A DNA stretch of 64,000 nt from Ruminococcaceae bacterium UBA1734 (lineage in GTDB: Bacteria; Bacillota; Clostridia; Oscillospirales; Acutalibacteraceae). The notes beneath the pieces were generated by a model, which saw nothing but the letters and a program-made list of their open reading frames with translations, did not search any database and was not told the origin of the DNA. Shown here piece by piece: positions 8,436-15,513 of the stretch; position 1 is the stretch's first letter; every line of letters begins with the position of its first letter. The stretch is taken from positions 1 to 64,000 of the forward strand of contig DCIE01000070.1 of assembly GCA_002315765.1 (NCBI GenBank), given 5' to 3'. The translations under genes were made by a program, and so were the position numbers.

Positions 8436-9536
8436 TTAATAGAGTTTTAAATCAATCCATAAGTTTTCATAGTAAGACCTGATATCTTGGTTAATATCGT
8501 GGTAATACTCGGTTTTTACAATATTATTATCGTCAGGATATAATATTTCATTCTTATAATAACAATAATCGGGATTGTTTACAACCGAAGTATTAGGAGA
8601 GGCATATCCGATATACTCGGCATTTGCAAGGGCAATTTCCGGCTCCATTAGGAAGTTGATATATAGTTTTGCGGCTTCAAGATTTTTAACGCATTTGGGA
8701 ATACAAACCGAGTCCACAAAAATATTGGTGCCTTCGCTTGGATAATAGAATTTTAAATCAGGGTTAACCTCGTTCATGGTAAGATAATCACCGGCATAAT
8801 AAGGACCTATTCCTGCTTCTCCGGTTTCCATCTTTCCGTAAATTTCGTCCATTACATAGGACTGTAAAACACCCTTACCTTGCTTTAAAAGTTCCAATGC
8901 TTTGTCCCATTCGGTTTTATCGGTGGAATTAAGACTGTAGCCGAGTATCATTTGCGCAGTCATAAAGCCGTCTCTCGGATTGCTGAAATTAAGGGACATA
9001 TTTTTATACTTTTCGTCCCATAAGGCTTTCCAGCTATGTTCAGGCTCACCGATAATTGTGGGATTGTAGATTACACCAACCATTCCAACATTGAAGGTAA
9101 CGGAATACTCGTTATTTGTATCAAAAAACAAACCTTTATACTTGTTATCTATGTACTTAAAGTTGGATAGGGAAGAAGTATCGAATTTTGTCAGCATATC
9201 TTCTTTTTTAAGGCGTTCTATCATATAATCCGAAGGTATAATTATATCGTAGGATACACCACCGCTTTTAAGCTGAGAATACATAGTTTCGTTGCTTTCG
9301 TAGGTGGAATAGTTCACCTTAATGCCGGTCAGCTTTTCAAATTCCTTATTAACATCAATTGACTCATCACTGCCATCGGAAATATATTCTCCCCAGTTGT
9401 AAACATTAAGTTGCGTACCGGCAAGTTCTTTGGTATATGTACCCTCAAATTCAATATCCGCATACTCATAACCGCAACTTGATAAACATATTACCGAAAC
9501 CGAAAGGGCAAGGAAGATTGAAATTAGTTTTTTCAT
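8436..9536 (-). CDS. potD: Spermidine/putrescine-binding lipoprotein PotD
   Basis: This is the substrate-binding component of the PotABCD polyamine importer, anchored to the outer face of the membrane. The 366 residues start with a lipoprotein signal ending LSSC, with Cys21 as the lipidation site. A type-2 periplasmic-binding fold follows, with the family motif LNVYNWGEYIS (about residues 43-53) and YDIIIPSDYMIERL. Conserved aromatic and acidic residues for polyamine binding are plausible (W49, E51, Y-rich segments). It overlaps potC by 4 bases. Putrescine versus spermidine preference cannot be decided from this. Confidence 0.93.
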   Translation of the reverse strand: MKKLISIFLALSVSVICLSSCGYEYADIEFEGTYTKELAGTQLNVYNWGEYISDGSDESIDVNKEFEKLTGIKVNYSTYESNETMYSQLKSGGVSYDIIIPSDYMIERLKKEDMLTKFDTSSLSNFKYIDNKYKGLFFDTNNEYSVTFNVGMVGVIYNPTIIGEPEHSWKALWDEKYKNMSLNFSNPRDGFMTAQMILGYSLNSTDKTEWDKALELLKQGKGVLQSYVMDEIYGKMETGEAGIGPYYAGDYLTMNEVNPDLKFYYPSEGTNIFVDSVCIPKCVKNLEAAKLYINFLMEPEIALANAEYIGYASPNTSVVNNPDYCYYKNEILYPDDNNIVKTEYYHDINQDIRSYYENLWIDLKLY

Positions 9537-10333
9537 TGTTTACCCCTCCTTTTTTCACTGCCGTTTTGTGCGAAATTATAAAGAACAAGTAACGCAAAAA
9601 CGGTAATAAAAACAATTGTGGATAGAGCATATACATCAGGATTAACGGTTTTCTTTGTCATATTATAAATTACAATAGGTAATGTTTGATAATGTCCGCA
9701 GGTGAAATAACTGATAACAAAATCATCCAAAGACAATGTAAATGCCATAATAAAACCTGTATATACCCCGGTTGAAATAGAGGGAAGCACCGATTTAAAA
9801 AACGACTGAAGGGGAGTACAGCCTAAATCGAGAGCCGCTTCCTTTAAATTGTTATCGGTTTGTCTTAATTTCGGAATTACCGAGAGTATTACATAGGGAA
9901 GATTAAATGTTATATGCGCAATAAGCACCGTAATAAAACCTAAAGATTCATCACTGCCGAAAATCTTTCCGAAGAATATGAACAGCAACATAAGCGAAAT
10001 ACCGGTAACAATATCGGCATTCATCATGGGTATATTTGTAACGGTCATAGCAAGTCTTTTGGAAAGCTTATTTGTCATTCCGTGTATTCCCACAGCGGCG
10101 GCAGTACCGAGTATGGTTGAAAAAACCGCCGAAAGTATGGCTAAAATCACGGTGTTTTTCAGTGCTTCGAGCATTGTGGTATTGAAAATAAGTCCCTTGT
10201 ACCAATCAAGAGAAAAGCCCTCAAAAACCCAAACACTGTCTCCCGAGTTAAAAGAGAAAACTATCATAACCGCAACAGGAGCATATAAAAAGAAAATTAT
10301 TAAAGCAATATAAATTCTTGATAAAATTTTCAT
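9533..10333 (-). CDS. potC: Polyamine ABC transporter permease PotC
   Basis: This inner-membrane permease of the PotABCD importer has 266 residues and about 6 transmembrane helices. The cytoplasmic EAA loop (LKEAALDLGCTPLQSFFKSVLPSI, about residues 164-187) docks on the PotA ATPase. PotC is distinguished from PotB by its position next to potD and by the YAPVAVMIVFSFN opening typical of PotC. It overlaps potB by 4 bases at its start and potD by 4 bases at its end, which indicates translational coupling. Confidence 0.93.
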   Translation of the reverse strand: MKILSRIYIALIIFFLYAPVAVMIVFSFNSGDSVWVFEGFSLDWYKGLIFNTTMLEALKNTVILAILSAVFSTILGTAAAVGIHGMTNKLSKRLAMTVTNIPMMNADIVTGISLMLLFIFFGKIFGSDESLGFITVLIAHITFNLPYVILSVIPKLRQTDNNLKEAALDLGCTPLQSFFKSVLPSISTGVYTGFIMAFTLSLDDFVISYFTCGHYQTLPIVIYNMTKKTVNPDVYALSTIVFITVFALLVLYNFAQNGSEKRRGKQ

Positions 10334-11154
10334 ATCACAATATCCTCCTCGTCATCGGAGAACTTGTTCATTATTGCAAGGCAAATCAAAATCATAACCA
10401 TTAATACAAGAGAAAGCGCCGATGCAATATTGTAAAACGCAGGTCCGGAATTAAACAAATATTCGATGGCATCACCGATTAAAAGTGTCTTATTGCCGCC
10501 TAATTTTTGAGAAATATAAAATGTGCTGACACTTGGAACGAATACCATAGTAATTCCCGAAACCACACCGGGTAATGAAAGGGGAATAATAACTTTTCTC
10601 AGTTTAGAAAATCCGGTGGAGCCTAAATCCGAGGCGGCTTCAAGAAGTGAAACATCAATTTTTGACATAACCGAATAAACCGGCAAAATCATATAAGGAA
10701 TAAAGTCGTAAACCATTCCCAATATTACAGCACCGGGAGTATTAAGCATTTGCACCGGTTTAAGTCCGAGTTTAGTAAATAATGAATTTAAAATACCCTT
10801 ATTTGCAAGAATAGTTATCCAAGAATATGTACGGATAAGAAAATTCATCCACATAGGTAACATTACAATCAAAAGTATCATTCTTTGTGAACTGATTTTA
10901 AGTTTTGTCATAAAGTATGACATAGGATAAGCCAAAAGTAATGTTATAATCGTGGCGATAAAAGCATAAATAATAGAAATTAAAAATGCTTTTTTGTATT
11001 TTGCAATACCTAAAATATTAGAAAATGTGAAAACACCCGACTCATCGGTTAAAGCAAAGTAAAACATAATAAGAAGCGGTACGACAACAAATATTGCCGA
11101 CCAAACCAAATAGGGTGCGGAAATCAGTTTGTTTTTATAAGTTTTGTTATTCAC
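10330..11154 (-). CDS. potB: Polyamine ABC transporter permease PotB
   Basis: This is the partner permease to PotC in the polyamine importer. It has 274 residues and about 6 helices, including LISAPYLVWSAIFVVVPLLIMFYFAL near the N-terminus. The EAA loop LLEAASDLGSTGFSKLRKVIIPLSLPG (about 170-196) contacts PotA. The gene starts 3 bases after the potA stop and overlaps potC by 4 bases. The order A-B-C-D is the usual one. Confidence 0.93.
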   Translation of the reverse strand: MNNKTYKNKLISAPYLVWSAIFVVVPLLIMFYFALTDESGVFTFSNILGIAKYKKAFLISIIYAFIATIITLLLAYPMSYFMTKLKISSQRMILLIVMLPMWMNFLIRTYSWITILANKGILNSLFTKLGLKPVQMLNTPGAVILGMVYDFIPYMILPVYSVMSKIDVSLLEAASDLGSTGFSKLRKVIIPLSLPGVVSGITMVFVPSVSTFYISQKLGGNKTLLIGDAIEYLFNSGPAFYNIASALSLVLMVMILICLAIMNKFSDDEEDIVI

Positions 11155-11157
11155 CGA

Positions 11158-12273
11158 CTATTCCTCCACAGTAACATCGGAAATATGGTCCATTTCTTCG
11201 CTGAAAGAACTATAATCTCCGTAAAGACCGGAATATTCGGATTTTTTCATAATATGTATTGCGTCAGGCTCGATATTAAGTCCTACATTATCGCCGACTT
11301 TTTTTTCATCGGTGGTTTGAATCATCCATTTAAAGCCGCCGATATCAACAATTATTTCGTAATGAACACCGAGGAAATCCACCGAGGTAACAACACCGTT
11401 TAACATACCTTTGTCCGGTTCGACAATATCAACATCCTCGGGTCTTACAACAACATCAACATTTTCGTTGGTTTCAAAGCCTTTGTCAAGGCAGTTAAAC
11501 TTGTGTCCCGAAAATTCAACATAAAGGTCTTTAAGCATTGTACCGTCTAATATGTTGGACTCACCGATAAAATCAGCAACAAAGGCATTTTTAGGCTCGT
11601 TATAAATGTCCTGCGGTGTGCCGACCTGCTGAATCTTTCCCTTGTCCATAACCACAACTCTGTCTGACATAGTTAATGCCTCTTCTTGGTCGTGGGTTAC
11701 AAATACAAAAGTAATGCCGAGTTGCTGTTGCATTCGGCGCAATTCCTTTTGCATATCTTTACGAAGTTTAAGGTCAAGTGCCGCCAACGGTTCATCAAGC
11801 AACAATACCTTAGGTCTGTTGGCTATAGCCCTTGCGATGGCAATTCTTTGTTGTTGACCGCCGGAAAGTGTTTTGATTTTTCTCTTTTCAAAGCCCTCAA
11901 GATTTACAAGCTTTAAAAGGTTTGTAACATTTTCCTTAATTTCGGCTTCAGGCAGTTTCTTAACTCTCATTCCGAAAGCAACATTTTCAAAGACATCAAG
12001 GTGAGGGAAAAGGGCATAACGCTGAAAAATGGTGTTAACCTGCCTTTTATATGCCGGAACACCATTCAAATCTTTTCCTTCAAACAGTATTTTTCCGTTA
12101 TCCGGGTCAAGGAAACCCGCAATCAGCCTTAAAGTTGTAGTTTTACCGCAACCTGATGGGCCTAACAAAGTAATAAACTCCTTATCCTCAATGTTGAGAT
12201 TAAGACCGTCAAGTACCTTTTCTTCGTCAAACGAAACAAATACATTTTTAAGTTCTACTATTGAATTTTTCAT
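11158..12273 (-). CDS. potA: Polyamine ABC transporter ATPase PotA
   Basis: This ATPase drives the PotABCD importer. The 371 residues contain Walker [11 protein letters not shown] (about 38-47), the Q-loop in [12 protein letters not shown], the signature [14 protein letters not shown] (about 136-149), Walker [13 protein letters not shown] and the switch His in [10 protein letters not shown]-terminal TOBE-like regulatory domain (about 285-350) is present. ATG 12273 has a strong AAGGGGGAT site 6-8 bases upstream. It leads the operon behind a leader of about 200 nt (12274-12480) and a consensus promoter. Confidence 0.95.
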   Translation of the reverse strand: MKNSIVELKNVFVSFDEEKVLDGLNLNIEDKEFITLLGPSGCGKTTTLRLIAGFLDPDNGKILFEGKDLNGVPAYKRQVNTIFQRYALFPHLDVFENVAFGMRVKKLPEAEIKENVTNLLKLVNLEGFEKRKIKTLSGGQQQRIAIARAIANRPKVLLLDEPLAALDLKLRKDMQKELRRMQQQLGITFVFVTHDQEEALTMSDRVVVMDKGKIQQVGTPQDIYNEPKNAFVADFIGESNILDGTMLKDLYVEFSGHKFNCLDKGFETNENVDVVVRPEDVDIVEPDKGMLNGVVTSVDFLGVHYEIIVDIGGFKWMIQTTDEKKVGDNVGLNIEPDAIHIMKKSEYSGLYGDYSSFSEEMDHISDVTVEE

Positions 12274-12480
12274 TTAAGCATCCCCCTTTGTCAAACACTA
12301 AAGTGCCGACAGTAGTAAATAATAGGTCAAAAGACCGTACGTTTACCCTGCGCGATACCCCCAAATCGCTTCCTATATGCCCTGACAAAGGGTTTTTCGC
12401 AGTCGAAATGACTACGGCATATACTTGCAAATTCGGTTTTTTTGCACAGATGCGTTAAATGTCGAAATTATTATCTCGAC
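12274..12480 (-). promoter_or_regulatory. Long structured 5' leader of the potABCD operon
   Basis: The stretch from the potA promoter to the potA start holds no convincing gene but is dense in hairpins (minus-strand RNA). They are TCGAC pairs at 12461-12465/12476-12480; TGCAAA/TTTGCA at 12426-12446; an 8-bp helix 12374-12381/12416-12423 enclosing a 6-bp hairpin 12399-12404/12410-12415; GCGAT/ATCGC at 12352-12369; and a two-part hairpin 12315-12319/12342-12346 with a GGTC-TTTT-GACC tip at 12325-12336. It could be a riboswitch-like or attenuator element; no known class was recognised. The GTCATTTCGAC segment also resembles dispersed intergenic repeats, which is the main alternative. Confidence 0.5.
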
Positions 12481-12486
12481 TGCATT

Positions 12487-12515
12487 AATATAATGCCAAT
12501 TCTTTAAAAAGTCAA
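12487..12515 (-). promoter_or_regulatory. Sigma-A promoter of the potABCD operon
   Basis: On the minus strand TTGACT (12510-12515) and TATATT (12487-12492) are exactly 17 bases apart. Transcription would begin near 12480, at the edge of the first leader hairpin. Confidence 0.75.
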
Positions 12516-12631
12516 GCATTTTTTTGAATTTTCTCATATTTTTTTAGGGAAAATACTGCCGAAAAAACTATATACTCGTTTTTTCTTTGTTTTACTCTTA
12601 ATTGCTTTGTTTTTCTCAAAAAAACTATGTA

Positions 12632-12645
12632 GCGGCAATTGCCGC
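12632..12645 (-). terminator. Palindromic terminator after the rlmB-metG-tatD gene group
   Basis: GCGGCAATTGCCGC is a perfect 14-base palindrome. On the minus strand a run of seven T residues follows about 8 bases later. It lies directly after the small ORF ending at 12650, so it probably ends that transcript. Confidence 0.55.
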
Positions 12646-12649
12646 AAAA

Positions 12650-12742
12650 TTAATCATTCTTGTTTTGGTCGTTATCCTTGTTTTTGTCTTGTTCTTTTTT
12701 GTCCTGTGCGTTTTGGTTTTTCTTGTTTTTATTTTCTTCCAT
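12650..12742 (-). CDS. Small Lys/Asn/Gln-rich protein (30 residues)
   Basis: An ATG with GGGGTG about 8 bases upstream opens a 30-codon frame ending in TAA. The product is almost entirely Lys, Asn, Gln, Asp and Glu (starts MEENKNKKNQN, ends QNKND), so it should be disordered and strongly hydrophilic. It lies 52 bases after tatD on the same strand and just before a palindromic terminator. I recognise no family. The good ribosome binding site supports translation; the low complexity means it could also be chance. Confidence 0.45.
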   Translation of the reverse strand: MEENKNKKNQNAQDKKEQDKNKDNDQNKND

Positions 12743-12794
12743 AAAAAAACACCCCACTTTCAAATAATAGTATTATCTGAAAACAGGGCATTAT

Positions 12795-13583
12795 TCATAC
12801 GCCGAATAAATTTGCGGCGTTTTCTCTTGTGATTTTTAAGATGTTTTCTTTTGTATCATTACGAATTTCGGCGATTTTCTCGGCGGTAAGGGCGATAAAA
12901 CCCGAATGACAAAGTTTTCCGCGAAAAGGCTCCGGGGCAAGATATGGACAGTCGGTTTCTATTAACATTTTGTCCTGTGGTAATATTTTCACAACATCAG
13001 GCAATTTTTTTGAGTTCTTAAATGTTACAACCCCGCCGATACCGATATACATACCGATTTTTAATAGTTCATTAGCCATTTCCACACTACCGGAAAAACA
13101 ATGGACAACCCCTTTGGGTTTATGTTTTATCAAAATTTCCAAAGTGTCGGCATGGGCTTCTCTATCGTGAACAATAACCGGTAAATCAAGTTTTTTTGCA
13201 AGAATAATTTGCTCCTCAAAGAACCTTATTTGTTCCGCTTTGTTTTGGCTGTTCCAATAGTAATCAAGCCCTATTTCACCGATAGCCACGCATTTTTTAT
13301 GTTTTGTAAGAGGTATTATATCGCAAACACGGGAATTTTCGGTAATATTTTCGGGATGTATTCCTACTGCAGCATAGACAAAATCAAATTTCTCTGCAAT
13401 TTTAAGACTGTTTACAGATGAGTCTTTATCAACACTGCAAGTGATTATATCAGAGACTCCGGATTTGTTCATAAGGGTAAGTAATTCATCACGAATACCG
13501 TCAAATTTCAGGTCGTCATAATGGGCATGGGAATCAAAAATCAAATTATCCTTTAATATTATTTCCTGTGGATAGTCTATCAT
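12795..13583 (-). CDS. tatD: TatD-family metal-dependent deoxyribonuclease
   Basis: This is a TIM-barrel metallohydrolase with predicted 3'-5' DNase activity, as in TatD/YcfH. The 262-residue protein has the metal ligands HAHYDD (about residues 18-23), the conserved GEIGLDYYW (about 98-106), PVIVHDREA, VVHCFSGS and the late IETDCPYLAPEPFRGK (about 204-219). The ATG at 13583 overlaps the metG stop (TGATG), so translation is coupled. The metG-tatD pairing is common in Firmicutes. Confidence 0.92.
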   Translation of the reverse strand: MIDYPQEIILKDNLIFDSHAHYDDLKFDGIRDELLTLMNKSGVSDIITCSVDKDSSVNSLKIAEKFDFVYAAVGIHPENITENSRVCDIIPLTKHKKCVAIGEIGLDYYWNSQNKAEQIRFFEEQIILAKKLDLPVIVHDREAHADTLEILIKHKPKGVVHCFSGSVEMANELLKIGMYIGIGGVVTFKNSKKLPDVVKILPQDKMLIETDCPYLAPEPFRGKLCHSGFIALTAEKIAEIRNDTKENILKITRENAANLFGV

Positions 13584-15499
13584 CTTATTTTGCTACCTGC
13601 AGGTACATCCTCAAGGAATACCACCTTTACTTCTTCGTTGCAGTCGGCGGCAAGTATCATACCGTTGGATTCAACACCGCAAAGTGTAGCAGGTTTAAGG
13701 TTGGAAACAACAATAACTGTTTTGCCTATTAGGTCTTCCGGACTATACCATTTAGCAATACCCGATGCTACAATTCTCGGAGTATCGCTTCCGTCATTTA
13801 AAGTAAGCTTCAAGAGTTTTTTTGCCTTAGGGATTGGCTCACAATGGGTGATTTTTGCGGCAGTAAGTTCAACTTTTGCAAAATCATCTATTGAAATCTC
13901 AGATACGGAAAGGGTATTCTCGGCTTTTTCCTCTACGGCAGGTTTTGTCTCCTCGGCAATTTCTTTAAGCATAGGTTCCATATCAATTCTTGCAAAAAGC
14001 GGAGTAGGAGATTTTACCGAATACTCTTTTAAAATGCCGAATTCAAGTTCTTTTGAATCATTGTTCAACTGGTCAAAAATCTTTTCACAAGCTTCAGGCA
14101 TAACCGGAATAAACATTACGGCAATCATTCTGATACACTCTAAAAGATTAAATAGTACGGCATTTAATCTATCTTTGTTTGCTTCATCCTTTGCAAGAGT
14201 CCAAGGAGCAGTTTCGTCAATATATTTATTACATCTCTTTGCAAGACTCATAACAGCTTCACAAGCATCGGCATTGTGATAGGCTTCCATTGACTCGTGA
14301 TATTTAACAACTGCATTTTTTGCACAGTTAATCAAATCTAAATCCTCATCAACAAAGTTTTCGGGATATGATACGGTGCCGTCAAAATACTTATTTGTCA
14401 TGGCGATTGAACGGTTAACAAGATTTCCCAAAGTGTTTGCAAGGTCGCTGTTGAACTTTGTAATAAAACTTTCGTAGGTGATAGTTCCATCCTGAATAAA
14501 GGGGATTTCGCTTAAAAGATAATATCTAACAGCATCAGCCGAAAACTTTTTAGCCAAATAATCGGCGTAAATCACATTACCCTTTGATTTTGACATTTTA
14601 TCTTCACCAACCAATACCCAAGGGTGTCCTAAAACCTTTTTCGGTAAGGGAAGGTCAAGTGCCATTAAAATTATAGGCCAATAAATGGTATGGAACCGAA
14701 CAATGTCTTTACCGATAACATGAAGGTCGGCAGGCCAAAGCTTATTAAACAAATCGTTGTTATTTTCGCAGTCAAAACCAACACCGGTAATGTAGTTTGA
14801 TAGGGCATCAATCCAAACATAAACCACATGGTCCGGGTCAAAATCAACCGGAATACCCCATTTAAAGGTAGAACGGGAAACGCAAAGGTCGGAAAGTCCC
14901 GGTTTAATAAAATTGTTAATCATTTCGTTTCTACGGGCAACAGGTTGAATAAAATCGGGATTATCCTCGTAGAATTTTTCGAGTTTTTCCTGATATTTGC
15001 TTAATTTTAAGAAATAGGCTTCTTCCTGTGCGTCGATACATTCTCGTCCGCAATCAGGACATTTTCCGTCAACTAACTGTGAAGATGTGAAAAAAGACTC
15101 GCAGGGAACACAGTACTTACCGTTGTATTTTCCCTTATAAATATCTCCCTGCTCGTATAATTTTTTAAATATCTTTTGAATGGTCTTTTCGTGGTAATCA
15201 TCGGTTGTACGGATGAATTTATCATACTTTGTATTTAAGGAGTCCCAAACCGCTTTAATTTCAGCCGAAACATTATCAACATACTCTTTGGGAGAAATAC
15301 CTGCATTGTTTGCATATTCTTCGATTTTTTGTCCGTGTTCGTCCGAACCGGTCATAAAATACACATCATAACCGCACATTTTTTTATACCGTGCAATCAT
15401 ATCGGCTAAAACGATATCGTAAGCATTTCCTATGTGTGGCTTTCTTGATGTATATGCAATAGCAGTAGTAATATAAAACTTTTCTTTGTTTTCTGACAT
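13580..15499 (-). CDS. metG: Methionyl-tRNA synthetase with C-terminal tRNA-binding domain
   Basis: MetRS charges tRNA-Met. The 639-residue enzyme has the HIGH-type signature KPHIGNAYD (His22), a four-cysteine zinc knuckle (CVPCESFF...CPDCGREC), the KMSKSKGN loop (about residue 297) and an anticodon-binding helical domain. A C-terminal Trbp111/EMAP-type tRNA-binding domain (about residues 535-639, starting ISIDDFAKVEL) is also present. Length and domain order are normal. The ATG at 15499 has CGGAGGA upstream. It sits between a degenerate P-type ATPase gene (14-base gap) and tatD. Confidence 0.96.
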   Translation of the reverse strand: MSENKEKFYITTAIAYTSRKPHIGNAYDIVLADMIARYKKMCGYDVYFMTGSDEHGQKIEEYANNAGISPKEYVDNVSAEIKAVWDSLNTKYDKFIRTTDDYHEKTIQKIFKKLYEQGDIYKGKYNGKYCVPCESFFTSSQLVDGKCPDCGRECIDAQEEAYFLKLSKYQEKLEKFYEDNPDFIQPVARRNEMINNFIKPGLSDLCVSRSTFKWGIPVDFDPDHVVYVWIDALSNYITGVGFDCENNNDLFNKLWPADLHVIGKDIVRFHTIYWPIILMALDLPLPKKVLGHPWVLVGEDKMSKSKGNVIYADYLAKKFSADAVRYYLLSEIPFIQDGTITYESFITKFNSDLANTLGNLVNRSIAMTNKYFDGTVSYPENFVDEDLDLINCAKNAVVKYHESMEAYHNADACEAVMSLAKRCNKYIDETAPWTLAKDEANKDRLNAVLFNLLECIRMIAVMFIPVMPEACEKIFDQLNNDSKELEFGILKEYSVKSPTPLFARIDMEPMLKEIAEETKPAVEEKAENTLSVSEISIDDFAKVELTAAKITHCEPIPKAKKLLKLTLNDGSDTPRIVASGIAKWYSPEDLIGKTVIVVSNLKPATLCGVESNGMILAADCNEEVKVVFLEDVPAGSKIR

Positions 15500-15513
15500 T
15501 TGATTTTCCTCCG

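Noticed and set aside
12391..12423. GTCATTTCGAC segment as a mobile intergenic repeat
   Set aside because: It resembles dispersed repeats seen in Clostridia, but only one copy is visible here and it fits the potA leader fold; kept as an alternative rather than a separate feature.
12602..12832. 76-codon plus-strand frame encoding a very hydrophobic peptide
   Set aside because: It is the antisense of the Lys/Asn-rich small ORF and the end of tatD; AAA/AAC-rich codons read backwards give Phe/Val/Leu. No ribosome binding site.
13590..14279. 229-codon plus-strand frame
   Set aside because: Antisense of the C-terminal half of metG; MetRS motifs clearly place the gene on the minus strand.
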